The notes: generated by a model from the sequence alone, not told the origin. A stretch of DNA of 64,000 nucleotides from Pampus argenteus (GCA_036937835.1 CM072860.1:8635001-8699000), one strand, 5' to 3'. Positions 13,718 through 27,769 are shown, counted from the stretch's first letter. A program made the numbers and translations.

Positions 13718-14569
13718 CACACAGATACACTCTCGCAACTGCAGAGGGTTTCCATTAAACGGCTATTTCCAGCAGCGCCACACTATCACTCCATCCGTTC
13801 CTCCCATCTATCCCTTTCCCTAATGTCCCGGGAGATCCTTGGCCTCCTCTCTCTTCTCTACCTCTCTTTCCTCACACGTCGTCACTCTCTTAATCATCCT
13901 CCTTTGCTCCCCCTCTCATCCCGGTCTGACCCAGTGTTGCTCGAGGCACTTGGAGCTTTGCTTCCCCTTGTCATACCAGCAGACTTTTATCTGGTTATCT
14001 ACCTCCATCTCTCCTTCCTCCTCCTTTCCCCCTGACTCTACATCAGTAGTCAGAGAAGTACTCACGTTTTTAATTGAAGTAAAAGTAGTAATACCACAGT
14101 GCAAAATGTATGAAAATGAAAACTTTGTAAAGAAGACTCTAGATGTGATTCGAACTCTTGATCTATCCAACAGCTACTTCTGTCATTTTTCTTCTTTTTT
14201 TTTTTAAGTTTAAAAAATTTATTAGTTTTTTGCAAATGTTAGGATTAAATACAGTAGTGTATTTTTGGGTGATTCGTTTTAACATTTCTGCTATGAAACG
14301 TGTGTTTTAAATGTAAAATCTTAATTTGCAAGTAACTTCTAAATATACCAGTCAAATAAATGTAGTAGAAAAAAAAAACTATAAAGAACTATAAAGAATT
14401 ATTTACATAACAATTGTATTTCAGAGTACCAGAGTAAAGCACTTAGTTACTTTCCCTCCTTCACACATTATACCCCTTTCATCTCACTCTCCTCCACCCC
14501 ACCCCCCATTTTCCCTGCTCCTCATCTCACTCTCTCTCGCACACACTCTCCCTCACTCCCTCTCTCGCT

Positions 14570-15161
14570 CTCTCTCAGTCCGAGGCTCGACGCCAGCAGA
14601 GACAGATCACAGTCATCTCTGCTCCTCGTTGGGAATCACACACAATCTTCTCCAAGAGATAAGGGAAAACGAACACCAAAAACAGCAAATGGATAAAAAT
14701 GCAGATACATGGATAAATGAAGAGAAGAAATGACTGAGTGGAGGAAGGACAAGTAAAAGAAAAAAGCTGGAAAAACCTCCCTGAAGGAGAGTGGAGATTT
14801 CTAAAAATACAAGGCAGCTTACTCCCTGCATTCTGTTATTTTCTCTCCCTCTCTCCCTTCTTTTTGTGCCACGTCCCCTCCTTCATTCATACCTGTTCTG
14901 TGGGATTAACATGACTTAAAATTCAATCAGCCTACAGCCTGACGGAAGAGCGACGGAGGAGGCAGACAGAGCGCTGCAGCTGTCCAGACTGAGAGAGAGA
15001 GAGATAGAACGAGAGAGAGACAGAGAGAGATAGAGATACAGAGAGAGAGAGATGGGTGTTTTTCCACAGAGCTGAGATAGGGAGAGAGAAAGAGAGAGAG
15101 AGACGCAGAGACAGAGATGTGACGGTTCCAGGAGTCGTGGTGGAATGATCAGTAAAACAAG
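14570..15161 (+). other. lrfn4: Candidate lrfn4 5' UTR exon 1 / promoter region
   Basis: This is the most CpG-bearing stretch upstream of lrfn4: GAGGCTCGACGCC near 14582 and GACGGAAGAGCGACGGAGG near 14940, followed by a long GA-repeat block (14990-15118). It ends at a plausible donor, CAAG|GTTAGT (15161/15162). GA-rich, CpG-bearing leader exons far upstream are common in neuronal LRR genes. The assignment to lrfn4 rests on strand and position only; no transcript evidence is available and the left end is arbitrary. Confidence 0.27.
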
Positions 15162-15660
15162 GTTAGTAATTCCACCTTTTCATCCATCGAGGGGCAAAAA
15201 AGGGGAGAAGACATGTTAGATAAGGATGAAAGAAGCAGAAGAAGACTTAAAAATGGATTAAAAAAAGACACCAAATAGATGTATTGTGTTTTGGAAGTAG
15301 CAAAGTGGGGAGAGGAGAAGTAAACAGCAATGAAAAGAGAGAAACAGAATCTAGGATTTTCTATTTTATGCATAACAATTGAACTCAGGAAGAAAAAAAA
15401 AAATCAAGCGGGGATGCTGCATACGTGTAGCTGCTGCTCTAATGCACAGATACACACTCTAAGGAACACTCTCATAAAGAAACAACGAAACGAAGAGTGA
15501 GTGCACAGCTTCAGAGCAAGATAATGAGATTGTCTTTGTAAAGGTGTTGGCTTTTGGAGTTTGATTGACGGACAACGACTGTGAGTGTGGGGGGTGGCAG
15601 ACTTTTGAACTGTCTGACATTCATGGCGCTAATCAATAGCCCAGTTGTTTCATTAGGCTG

Positions 15661-15666
15661 CGCGTG

Positions 15667-15699
<33 letters not shown>

Positions 15700-15847
15700 C
15701 GCTGAAAGAGAGAGCGAGAGAAATGCAGAGGCTGTGTATGCTTGCAGGAGAGTATCACTGCATGACTACTTAGTGGTTGTGTGTGGTGGTGTGTGAATGT
15801 GCCGCATGACTGTGTGTGTGTGTGTGTATGCATGTGCTTAGGTGTTT

Positions 15848-15883
<36 letters not shown>

Positions 15884-17197
15884 ACAAGCCAAGGCAGCAT
15901 GCTGAGAGACGTTAAGAGGGTCTCAGAACTATTGATTCTCTTTGACAGACAGGTATGAGGGAGGGAGGAGAAAAAAAAAATTCAGGAGGCCAAGGAGAGG
16001 GGAATAAGAGGGAAGTGACAGAGGGGTGGGCGGGTGGGAGTAGTAGATGAGTGGAAGAGAAAAAGGATGAGACAAAAAAGTGATAATGGACTAATGCATA
16101 GTTGTGTGATGAGTGCACATGTGCAATAGATGCTCACTTCTTTCTATTCACACCCTTCACGTTTCTCTTCTTCTGCAGGTTTCTAGCCATCCCTCCATCT
16201 CTTCAATCTACTCCCAAGCCTCCTTTTCCGCACCACCTTCCAAGGTCATCAATAAACGACTAATTCAACGTGTAGACTGCTGAGAGACCCTGTGACACAA
16301 CCTGGAAATCACTGTGTGTGAGGGATAAAAGAAAGAGGGAAAAAACTGAATGTATGAAAGAATGAAGCAATAGGAGAGAAAGCCTGAGAGCCAGATGAAT
16401 AAATAAGGAAGAGTGAGGGCTGTATGAGTGAGGAGGGAGAGAAAACAAAAAGGGATAGAAGGTGGGGAAGAAGGAGAGAGGAGATGAGGAAGGGAGGTGA
16501 AGATCAGTACCGACTCCAGGATTCAAATTCTCCCTTGATTGAACTGCTCAAGATGCAGAGAGAAGCTCTATATAGCCATGAGGAAATCATATCAAAACGC
16601 CATAAATAGGATTTCAAGCGAAGTGGATTCTTGGATTTTTTTTTTCCAAACTGAGGTCTCTATTTTGGAATACTGCACCAGGATTGACCAAGTAATTGAG
16701 GATTTTCCAGGTTTTCTTCACATATAGAAGCCTAAGAGGATATTGTGGGATTGGAATATCTGCAACACTCTGGTTTTCTGACACTGACCTACATCCTCCT
16801 GCTTTTGATGTGTGTGGGGGCGTGTGTGCGTGGAGGAGAGTAGGACAGGTTTCAGCGCAAACACACAAAACTCCCCCCCCTTCTGCTGGATCAACACAAG
16901 GAGAAACACCTGGGGCGAGATATGTGCTAAACACACACAAAAACACACGCGTACACACACACACACACACACACAAACCTGGATAACATGTGGAGCTGAT
17001 TCGGATTATAGAGCCGCACAGACGGAAAAGGTAATGTCCACGTAGTTTCAAACACACACACACACACACACACCCTGTTGGCATATATTGGCCCAGTAAA
17101 GGTGAATCCATGTATGCATGGTTAGCTCTCTTGTGCTGAATCATTGAGCACATCAGTGCGGTGAACACCAGCACTCACTGGACTGGGAACTCTGTGT

Positions 17198-17243
<46 letters not shown>

Positions 17244-17381
17244 AGGCCTATAAATAATGAACAGATGTGCATTCATAACAACAAAAACAAAAGAGGTGAA
17301 TGTCAGAGTACACAGAAACAAGAACAGAATCTTCCACATGATGATTGTAGGTTTGAGTTATTTTTCTTTCATTATTCTTCT

Positions 17382-17415
<34 letters not shown>
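15661..17415 (+). repeat. Cluster of (TG)n and (CA)n microsatellites
   Basis: Dinucleotide runs lie at 15661-15699, 15811-15828, 15852-15880 (TG on the plus strand), then at 16952-16975, 17052-17073, 17202-17241 and 17384-17415 (CA on the plus strand). The switch from TG to CA falls near 16.2-16.9 kb, so the two groups are arranged as inverted arms around the candidate second 5' exon. Confidence 0.95.
16179..17030 (+). other. lrfn4: Candidate lrfn4 5' UTR exon 2
   Basis: It begins after a strong acceptor (TTTCTCTTCTTCTGCAG|GT at 16178/16179) and ends at AAAAG|GTAATG (17030/17031). The interior (16600-16850) is non-repetitive and has several short upstream ATG frames. No long coding frame fits the family. 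I infer an untranslated exon between the candidate exon 1 and the acceptor at 30937. Chance pairing of splice sites is quite possible. Confidence 0.25.
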
Positions 17416-17418
<3 letters not shown>

Positions 17419-20400
17419 TATTTATGTGTGTGTGTGTCAGCCAGCTGTTCTGTATCAGATTATGCACTAGGTGTGCCTCATCTTGGCTTTCATGTGTGCC
17501 CGTGTATACTGTGCAAGTGTGTGTGAATGCAGGGCTGCAAGTGTTTGTGTGGTGGTGGCACCAGCAGAACGGTTCTAACCTCCCTTCATTTGAGGTTTTT
17601 ACGTAAGCTGTGTCTGAGCGCACACACACACAGATTTGGCACACTGACACAGGAGATCAGACTGACTGAGTGGATATATGGGAGGATAAGAGGGTGATGA
17701 GAGAGAAATGGAGACGAGAAGGGAAAGTGCAAGTGAGAAGGAAAGGGAGGACAGAAGGAGATGCAGGGAGACTGAAAAAAGGGAGAAGGGAAAGAGAGCA
17801 GAGAGGGAGGGTTGACATATGACAGTAATGGGCACTGAGGGCTAAGAGAGGTTAGATAAAAAAGATTTCAGTAAGAGGAGAACAAGTAGGAAGCAGAGAC
17901 TGATTTCAAATGACAATAAGAAAGATGGTAGAGACAGGAAAAAAATAATTTGAGAAAAGAAAGTGAAATCCAGATGGAGAATCATGAAACAGAAATAGAG
18001 GGTTAAAGAAGAGCAGAGGAGGATAAAGGATAGAAATGCGTGAGGCAAACAGTTTAACTGGTACTGTAGAGAAGAAAAAAAAGACTGAAGGACTGATTAA
18101 TTAAATGATAAGTTAGATGAACAAGGGGATTTTAAAAAAGTCCAACATGATGAGTGACAGGATGAAATAAAAAAGGTTGGAAAGAGGCACATTAAGGCTA
18201 CAATGATTCATGGTGATTTGCTGCAGAGAGAACAAAAATAGAAATATAGATTTAGAAGAAATAATAAGAAATGACAGATGGCCATTGTTACATACTGCAG
18301 CTTCCTAGTGAATAACCGGTTATACCATTGGCTACAATTAGTCTTAAATGACCCCAAAAAGTCTCTACGAGATCACCAACACCAGTAATGAGCTATTTAG
18401 AGATGTAACTACGAGGGGAATACGGTGTACCGTGGGGCTTTTCTGATGAATAGATGTGCCAATTATGGAGAACAACTTAAGGGAAAAGTTGAATTCTACC
18501 TTAAAGAAACATTAATTACTCTGGAAACAAAAGGGCTTCTGCTTAAAAAAAACAAAAAACACCACATGTTAAACTATTTTTATGAACAATAAGCTTCCTG
18601 AATAAGCCAGACACCAGACATGTCTCATTACTCGCTCTGCTCATCATTTATAACAGTTTTGACTCTCGCTTTGAAGAGGGGCAGCATTAATTCCAAAAAG
18701 ATGATGACTGAATCTTTTAAAGTGTTACAAAAAAAGGCCTTTTGATATACATTAACCAAAACATAATTATATAATTGGCTATGCTCTCCTGTTAGTGATT
18801 TTAAGACTACAGAGCAATGTAGTTCAAAACAGGGAAATAAAGCTGAAATGAAATAACCTTTTTCTCGATTAATGCTCCGTTAGGCCCATTGTTAGCAAGG
18901 ATGTCTGTCATTGAACAGATGGGATGCTTACTGCTGAAAGTAGGAGCCTTGCCAAAATGAACAGACTGACATGTGAATGGAGGAAGAGATGGGGGAAATG
19001 GCAGGGATGTGATGGGCCATTTACTCAAAAAAGGTTTAAAAAAAAAAGGAGAGATGGAAGTGGTCAAAATATAGTAGCCAAGTTATTCCTAAAGACGGTT
19101 ACATGAAACAGATTAAGACACATGAAAAGACACTAGATAGGATGATGAATGACAGATGGAGGATGTCACACCTTTCTGATTTAACCAATCAACGAGAGAA
19201 GTGGAAGATTTAAAACCCTGAAACAAAGGAGACGTGGTCTATGTCAGGAGGACGGCACTGGATGGATGGATGGATGGATGGCAAATAGTCAAGGGATAGA
19301 AGTGAAAAGCTTGGGTGCCAAAGAAGAGGGGGAAGGGGGATCAAAGGATGAGACATCAGGCTGCTACAACAACTAAGGAACCAAGTGGTAGATGATGGAC
19401 AGAGAGGTGAAGAACGATAGCGTGATGAAGAGGAGTAATTACAAGACTGACTGTTTAAGATAGGGAGTAACACTCAGAGGATGGAGAGAGACTGAGTAAT
19501 GAAGAATGAAAAGGCGAGTGATGACACTTGAGAGGTGGATGATAAGAGGGAGTGGGGATAAGGGAATAAAGGAATAACAACGTCTGAAAAGAAAAGCTAC
19601 ACTAATAAAGCAGTGGTACGATGAGTCGGGGGAAACGGGTGAATAGAGAGATATAGAAGGGTGGATAAGTGAATGGAATGAAATGTGACTGAATGTTAAA
19701 AGGATGAGTAATTAGACTGTTAGTAGTCATAACATACAATATTAGGAAGGAGAGGCGGGGATAAAAAAGGATGACATGAAGGATGAGAGAGAAAGGATGG
19801 AAGGAAGTGGGAAAATAAGAGTGGAAAATGATGAAAGGAAGAGTATGTCAGAAAGGAGGAGTGACTAAGAGGCTTCCCAGTCAGCGGTGGAAGCAACAAG
19901 CAAAGACGTAGCACACAAGTAAGGAAAGATAGAGGGATGAGAGGATGAGTAATTAAACTGTTGACAGCCTGTTTAGGCACAGCAGGCGTCTGATGAGCAG
20001 AACAAACTGTAACCACAGCAACCACTGGAGACTGGCAGAGGGATGGTTATAGGAGGGAGAGGGAAAAGTGACATGAGTGGGAAACGAGGGATTAAAGAAA
20101 GCATGAAGAGGAGGAGAAGAAAGGTGGAGGTCGAGTCATCTGCAGGTTTAAGACACAAAACTTTATTTAAAGGACCCAGGAGCCCTGCGAAGGATTTTAC
20201 AAGACAGGATTTGGAAATCACCCACATATCTGTGAAAGATTATTCCATTCTCTTGGTTATACCGATTTTAAAGTTGAATATTAGGTTCAGGGATATGATT
20301 CAGCAATGCAGACTGAGAACTGGTAACACAATTTCACAAAGTACTTTTCAAAGTTATCTCGCTTTTACTTCCTAATCCAGCTTTGTGGAAAAACCCACTC

Positions 20401-22764
20401 TGGAGATCGAGGGCGGGAAAAAGATTTACACACACCAAAGTTCAATCCTCTCAGCAGAGAGTGTACCGGCCATCCAAGGACGACTTCCTACCTGTTCACC
20501 TTAGCAACTAATGTCCAAGACAGAATGACTATTTTAATGTTTTAGTCTATTAAAAAAAATACTTGTTTGGTCTAATCAGCCTAAAACCAAAGATTAAATG
20601 TATTATCATCTTAGAAACATGTTGCAGGCCTGTGCTATGAATGTTGCCACCTGTGTGTGTGTGTGCAATCTCACAGGTGTGTTTCTACATTGCAGCTACG
20701 TCAACAGATGCAGTAGGCTCGTAGATTCTCAAGTAAAACATGACGCAGGATGCAGTGTAGGAGATGACTGCCAGAAGAAAACCAGCCTGTACTTACACAT
20801 ATAGTCTAAGTCTGACAGCAGAGTGCAGAGCGTTCCCGTCTGTATCGGCACACGTGAATGTGAGACGCAGTAAACCAAAAAACTCAAGGGAAACCACTTT
20901 CCCCTGCAGGCTCACTGCAACACAGTGCTGCTTCGCCTTTATTAGTGTTTCATATGAGGGTAAGAGGGCCATGCAGTTTATGATTCATTATGGCTGAGAG
21001 TAGCCTCTGTGATTACAAGCTACAGTCATTGAGAATTATTTTGACGCTCTCGCCACTTGTACCTTTTCACTCACGGATACCTGACCTACTCCCACCTCTC
21101 ATCCCCAACCTTCTCTCCGTTTCCATTTCTGCACATCCCTCTTTTTTAAGAAACATACGATAAGACGGAGAGTTGAACAAGAAGGAGATCAGGAATACAG
21201 AAAAATTAAAAAAAAATAGATGAAAGATAGATTTGTTTGTGTATATAGCATTAATTAATACATCCATCACTCTGATTAAGGGGTCTAGTTGCCAGGTCTT
21301 TGACCTACTGCGCTGGATACAGAGTGTTGATTGGGTAATTGTTGTCTTACTCAGGATTTCCCCTTAGAAAGCTGGGACCCCTGCTGAATCATCAACCTGC
21401 CACTTGCACATAATACGCACACACACACAGAAGTACTTTGTCAATCAGGGTCCATATAATTGGCGTTGCAGGGTTTCTGATTGGATGGGAGATGTTGACA
21501 GCTAAGAAGTGGGATGTTTGTGTGTTGCTTGTGGTGGATTTGCATTTTTTTGTTGATTAGCCTCATCTACTGTATGTAAACATGCACAGGTGTGCACAAG
21601 CACGTGCACACAGGATGATATGGAGATGGATGGAATTGAGACTGCAAGCAGATGTGATAGTGGGAGAGGACAGAGGAATACAAAATAATGCATTTCACAT
21701 GGGGGCAACATGGTTGAGCCAGAAAAAACAAACAAAAAACAAAAAAAACCAGGAGGCATAAAAGGAGGAAGAGAGTGAAAGAGAAAACTGCAAGCGCATT
21801 ATGTTCAGGGTGAGTGGCAGGTCAATTATTTTGCAACATTTGTGATATTGTGTCATGCAAAGGCAGATTTCTAAGCGTAAGCATAACTGTATTTAAGTAT
21901 TGCTATGTCTCCAGGTTTGTTAGAATGTGTGTGTATGTGTGGAGAAAATGAAGTTGATGACTACAAGCACAAATACACACAATGCCCCTTTACGTACACA
22001 AATCCTAAAGCACCAAAAACGGCATAAAAAATGTCTAGTGAGACTGGACCCGGATATATTACGTGCTTTATACTCCAAGGGTTTGGAATTGGGCCCAAAC
22101 CGCAGGCTACGGTACTATCACACATTCAACGAGACAAGAATATAATTACAAAATTCAAGCAGCATTCATTTTCTAATCAGACACAGTTTGAAAGAGGCTG
22201 ATGCAGGTAGTGAGGCACACTGCAAACTCGTACAGGAGGGACTGAACAAAAAAGGGACCCAAGCAGGTTTCCTTTGCAGTTTCACTTGAGTAGCATACCT
22301 GTGTCTGTAAGAGACTGGGAAAGGATGGAAATCCATCCAAATGCCAGGATTTATTTCCCTGTCAGCACAATATGAGATCTGCATTAAAAGAGACTGGCAG
22401 GTATTAATTGTAGTCTTTTATTGGCCCCCAATTTTAAACCATCTAACTGTGCAATTTAATCAGTTGCAACTTGTATTTGGCTATTGCCATCTGGAATAAA
22501 GGAGCACCAAAACAGAACAGTATTGAGCCGCCTCGCTGGCACCAATGTGACAGCTATGCACCAATGAAAAATGATTCCTCTCCAAGTAAAAAGGCATCCT
22601 GGTATAGCAGTGTAACAGAGCTGCCAGGGCTGTTTTCAGCACTTTATGTCCCACATCAGCTGTTCCCATCATTTTGCCTGCTCAACTGTATCCATCTGTA
22701 AGACTATTATAGATGTACTGTATAGAATGAAAGTACTAGTCTTTCAAAATAGAAAATGCTAACA
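17416..22764. other. Intronic stretch, purine-rich on the plus strand; no gene seen
   Basis: 17670-18180 and 18950-20130 are strongly A+G-rich on the plus strand (GGATGA, GAGAGG and GGAAGG words), which gives the false Ser/Leu/Pro/Phe-rich frames on the minus strand. 18280-18920 is of normal complexity. It includes TCGATTAATGCTCCGTTAGG near 18866, which reads like a possible conserved non-coding block. Nothing resembling an exon was recognised. Confidence 0.5.
19260..19281 (+). repeat. (GGAT)n microsatellite
   Basis: About five perfect GGAT units inside the purine-rich tract. Confidence 0.95.
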
Positions 22765-22984
22765 TGGTAAATGGACTGCACATATAGACAGCGCCTTTCT
22801 AGACCAATGACAGCACATTGCCATGCAAGGTGCCACCATGAGCTTGTGCTAATGCTAAAGTAAATCCTCAATTCCCATTCCCCATTGGGAGCAATTTGAG
22901 GCTTAGTATCTTTCCCAAGGACACTTCGACATGCGGACTGGAGGAGCCGGGGATCGAACCACGACCTTCTGATTATTTGGCGAC
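22765..22984 (-). mobile_element. tRNA-derived SINE, reverse orientation
   Basis: Read on the minus strand it has a B box GGTTCGATCC (22951-22960 complement), then CCCGGCTCCTCCAGTCC and GTGTCCTTGGGAAAGATA, then GGCACCTTGCATGGCA. It ends in a tail whose complement begins GGTAAATGGACTGCA. It shares these blocks in the same order with the copy at 51396-51622, so both belong to one family, abundant in percomorph fish. Confidence 0.8.
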
Positions 22985-23393
22985 ACTTTGCAGAAAATGC
23001 TCCTACAATAAACCTGTGCCTGTAAAATTTATACACACACACACACATATTCTCAAATCTAAATGGGAGCTTCATAACATATCATGTAAAGACTGCTCCC
23101 TGGCACTATCTGTGCCAATGAAGTGCCAAAGAAAATCACCGCCACATCCGTTGTTTGCCAATTCAATTTACCTCCCAGAAATTTAATCCCCGAGTTGTGC
23201 AGTCGTGCAGGGTTTCCAAGGGGAGGAAACAAAATTACAAAAACCTCAGCAAGGACCGGGAGATTGGTTCCCACTGATATAACACACAACACTGTTACAG
23301 ACGTGCTAAGAAAACTTTCAGAGAATTGCTGGAGCAGCTATCCAAGTTTATACAATACAGGAGCTTTAGAGGTTTGAGTGCCAACATAATCAA

Positions 23394-23411
23394 ATATATA
23401 TATATATATAT
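23394..23411 (+). repeat. (TA)n microsatellite
   Basis: An uninterrupted AT/TA alternation of nine units. Confidence 0.95.
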
Positions 23412-24308
23412 GGAAACTATTATTGCAGATGCTATTTGCCAAACCTGAACAGCCCTTGTACTCTGCTCTAGCACTACTGTCCAGCCATAAGTCGGACGTA
23501 GCAAAGTCTACTTAATGCCATGGTTCGCTGCTTGAGATTTTCTTGCCCACATGTCTTCACAGTTCACCAATTCACAACCTGTGGTAAATTCTGCCTCCTG
23601 GGTTTTGTTTTTAAGAATATCAGACACTTCTTGCATTTCTTCATATCATAGACGGGATGTTTAGTCTCTAGAACACTTCAAAAGACACCAGGTAACTTCT
23701 CAACTTCTTTTTTTAAATTACTTTAAACAAGCTTTCAGTGTTCATTACTTTCCGTGGCTGGGCTGCTTATCTAAGTGAGGTAGATCAAGTGTGGCAGCCT
23801 TTTAAAAAAGCCAAACTTCTAAGAATCCACCGATATCTTTATTATTATGTTTTTACTCCAAACAGTGGTGTGGTTTTCTTTCTCTGAAGTGTTGCAGTGT
23901 TCAGAGATTATAGATCCTATTAAGAACTTAAAGATAAGGTGCTGTGGCTAAAAAGCTTTCTGTTACAATTTCAGTCCTCTGATAAAAGCCTTATGTCTCA
24001 AAAAAAAGTCAATTTTCTGGACGCTTCATTTTTTAGACTGCTGAAGAAAATCGCCAAAGTTATCACGGTCTTCATGCAACAGCTGTGAAATGTGCATCAG
24101 TGAGACAAAAACAAAAGGTCTTTATGTGAGCCTTTTAATCCCCAAAACAATGCAAAGTTTTCCAAAGGTGTAAAAAAACAAAAACAAAACAAAAACTCTG
24201 AGTGTCGCAATGTTCCAGGAATAGAAACAATTACCAAAATCTTCCAAACAGGATGAATTCCAACAGGATTTTGTCAGAGAGCGTTGAGCATATACACACA
24301 ATACACAG

Positions 24309-24328
24309 ACACACACACACACACACAC
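24309..24328 (+). repeat. (CA)n microsatellite
   Basis: A CA dinucleotide run of about ten units. Confidence 0.95.
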
Positions 24329-25537
24329 AGAGATACACATGCTGTTCTCTTTTTCTCTCAAAGACAACATTGAGGTTTGGGAGGAATTAGTTGCGTGGAC
24401 TATTTCAGAAGAACGGTATTATTTTGGAGCCCTGCTGCGGGGAGACTGCAGTCCTTTTATTTTAAAGAGAATACACTTCAGTTATTTTGCCATTCCCATT
24501 TCTCTTTCTCTCCTATTTACCTCGGGGGTTATGTAAGATTTTAACCATCTGTACCCTACCTATCTATCTCTAAAAGACAGACTGTACAGACTGAAATAGA
24601 CAAACACATCATTCACTTTTTTTTTCTTTTTTTTGAGAGCCAGCCACTCAACAGAAAGACTAGGATTACATGCTACCTGTGCCTGAACGCTACCCATCTT
24701 CACACTTCTCACTGATAAGAGTTATATCACTGAACGAGTCTAATGCCTGAGTAAAAGGTTTTTAGACCACTGTGATGGCTAGATCATGGCTATAGTTGGT
24801 CTTTAGTCTTGTTATCTGTCCCTAATCCAACAGACATCCTCTAAAACCTTCCCATCATCGTCTTGTGTCTCACCCCTTTTTTACCGCTTTCTTTGATTCT
24901 TTACGGCATCACCTTTCACTACCATCTTTCAACCGTGCCTCACTCTCTAGTTCTCTCACCGTCAGGATGGTGACACTTTACAAACTCATTTTTTAAGACA
25001 GCTCTTCCTTCCCATAATCAAATCCGCTCTTTCCTCCCTCATCCCTCTCTCTGGCAGTGATGGATGGTGGCCTTCATCCATTTATCGCCTTAACATATTT
25101 CTCTGCCCGTCCGCTTAACGACACATATTCATACATGCTGACTTTTCCTCCCTCTTTATTTCCATCTTCCTCAAACTCACACTTTTTCCCTTCCTTCTTT
25201 TCCACTCATTCTCAACTTTGCAGACTACATAAATCTTACCCCCCTCCCTCCTCCATCTTGTGCACTCTTCATCCATTTTCTTCTTTTTTTTGTCCCTCCC
25301 CCTTACTGTATTTCAAGCATTTAGCCTCTCTCTTCGTCCCTCATTTGTTGTGCGTTTCCATATCCAATATTGTTACCCCTCTCTCACTCTGCTTTCTATA
25401 CATTCTGGAAGGCAGAATACGACAGAGGAATGACAGAGGAGTGATAGTATCAAAAGGATGAGTGGGCTTTCAGTACACACTGCCGCACGAAGAGGCTATG
25501 TGGGCGCTCTTTTGTTCCTTGCCTAGAGAGAGAAAGA

Positions 25538-25562
<25 letters not shown>
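25538..25562 (+). repeat. (TG)n microsatellite
   Basis: A TG dinucleotide run of about 12 units. Confidence 0.95.
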
Positions 25563-25569
<7 letters not shown>

Positions 25570-26218
25570 CAGCCTCCCTATAATTATGATTGTGTGGGAA
25601 GACTGTTTTGGTATGCTCTCAGTTGTTTCTGTATGCAAGTGCTCACTTAATATCAAGGGCCTGGATTATGAGTAAGAGTGCATGCTAGAAAGCCTTAGTG
25701 TGATTGAAAGAATTTCCCTCTTTCTCTCTGCGTATGAAAGGCTGTCTCTATATTTGATCCCTGCATTTGTGCCAATATAGCTTGTGTAATATTTTCAGAT
25801 CAAAATAATGCAGCAGGACTCAAGTGCACGTCAGCAACCCGTATTGATAGTTCAAAGTTCAATGAGGGTAGCGCTTCACCCGTTTCAGAAACGTCATTTA
25901 TTACCTCCTTGAAGTTTCCACACCCAGTATTCAAAACCATTAACCTCCTGATCGCCATGTGACGCCGCGGTGACGAGCCCGTCAGCGGTTTTGACTGAAT
26001 CCTAGTAGTGTACCTACTCACACCAATCAGATCTGTGGATTAATGTGCTTTTGATAAGTGGCTTTTGAGAGCTAATACAAATCCCCTTGTTTATATACAC
26101 TGCAACATTCGCCTAAGTCGATCTAAGTCGATTACAGGCTAATGGCATTTGCTTCGCACCAGAGTAGATGCACAAACACATAAGCCAATATGTAGATAAG
26201 GAAATATGCATGCAAACA

Positions 26219-26221
<3 letters not shown>

Positions 26222-26250
<29 letters not shown>
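26222..26250 (+). repeat. (CA)n microsatellite
   Basis: A CA dinucleotide run of about 14 units. Confidence 0.96.
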
Positions 26251-26253
<3 letters not shown>

Positions 26254-27250
26254 CCTACGAACATCATTAATTATGGTTGGCATTTTGGAGGGCTTGACAT
26301 TTATAATAGTCCACAGAGAATTACAGACTTAAAGTGCAATAGGTCTTCAATGTGAAATAACAGATACTTCCAAACACACATTAGAGCTTTTAAATCATGC
26401 CTGAAACTTCTCTTAATTGCATGGCTTCGGATCGGGTTCAAAAGTATCAGTGAAAAACTAATGGGAATTCATAGTTACAACCTCTTAGCAGCTTCATTCT
26501 TTGTTGAGTTTGACCTCATAAAAAGCTGTGGTGGGTGTTTAAACAGAAACTACTGGAAGTTGGTGTTATCTTAGGTTCAGATTTACAGCTCAGGGATACT
26601 GAGTAGTTCCTTCCACAGTTCCTAAGTTTGCACTTCATGCAGCCTTTCTTGCTCTCTCCACCCATTTGTTTCTTGCTCACTGAAGGGTTGATGGTTCACA
26701 CAGTGTAGCGTAGCAAGAGGTATTCCCAAAATAGATAAATAAATAAAAAAAATGGCTGTGGACCATCATATGGTATGCATGCCTAGAAGTGCACACACTC
26801 CCATAACATAAATATCTGTACACATGTATTTTCATGTTTTGTTTTGCTTTTTATCTTTTTATCCTCCTTTATGATTTGTTTCTCTGGCATCTATGTCTCA
26901 CTGACTGTGTGTCTTCATTATGTTCTCCTCCAAAATCTATCAAGCAGGCTTCGTACCAAAGGAACTTTGCCTTATTACAATATACCAAGATGTCTGCCGC
27001 TTTGTGTGTGTGTGTGAGGAGAAGAGAGACTGTGTGTGTGTGCTGGGGCTCACACCTGCGTGTTTCCTTCTTATTGCAAATTCAGCATCAACCTCTTAAG
27101 AGCAAGTGAAGATTTCCTAAGTGCAGAAAAATGTCACATTAATTCATACACAGGAAAACACACACACTAGACAGTGAAGAGGAAGCCAACATTAGCTGAT
27201 GGTAGTGTCTATGCACACATACTGTGCCTGTATGCTGCATCAGTAAAATG

Positions 27251-27340
27251 TGTAAGATAAGACCTATTGATCCCCAGAGGGGAAATTCAAGTGTTGCAAG
27301 AGCACAAGAAGCAGGCCATACATGCCTGAGAAAAGTAATG
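27251..27340 (-). mobile_element. Probable non-LTR retrotransposon tail, reverse orientation
   Basis: The plus strand reads AGATAAGACCTATTGATCCC, then CAGAGGGGAAATTC. The complement (GAATTTCCCCTCTGGGGATC followed by a TTATCTT tail) is a frequent 3' end of fish LINEs of the Rex/L2 kind, as I remember them. Only a short fragment remains. Confidence 0.55.
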
Positions 27341-27769
27341 TTGCTAAAGCTGCAACATATTATGGTAAAGATAATCTGACATGTAACATCAGATTTTTGT
27401 TGTAGAAACTAGATTTTTCTTTTTTTTTCCTTTTATTCACATCATTTTAAATTAAACATCCTTGATTCAAACAAAACAAGGATTCTGAAGAGGTCACTTT
27501 GTGCTCCATGACAATTATCTACTAAACAATTGATGAAAAATAATCAACACATTAATGTCTACTGTAATAAAAAATATTATATCTGGAATTATATTATGAT
27601 TCATATCTTACATTGTGAAAAATCCCTTGGTCATTTTCATCTTATCTATTTATAAACACGCTGATGTACACGTTGTGTAAGAAGAAGTGAATGTACAGAC
27701 ACCAAAGCAACCCTAATAAACACTCATACATACATGTAGAAATCAGTTACACGTATGTTTGCTGCCCTT

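Noticed and set aside
16614..17174. 186-residue minus-strand open frame with Cys/Val runs
   Set aside because: The Cys-Val repeats are translated CA/TG microsatellites. The rest has no family signature.
25800..26021. 73-residue minus-strand frame with CpG-richer sequence
   Set aside because: No match to pc, lrfn4 or any family I know, and no flanking splice sites that would keep a frame; perhaps an unnamed repeat.
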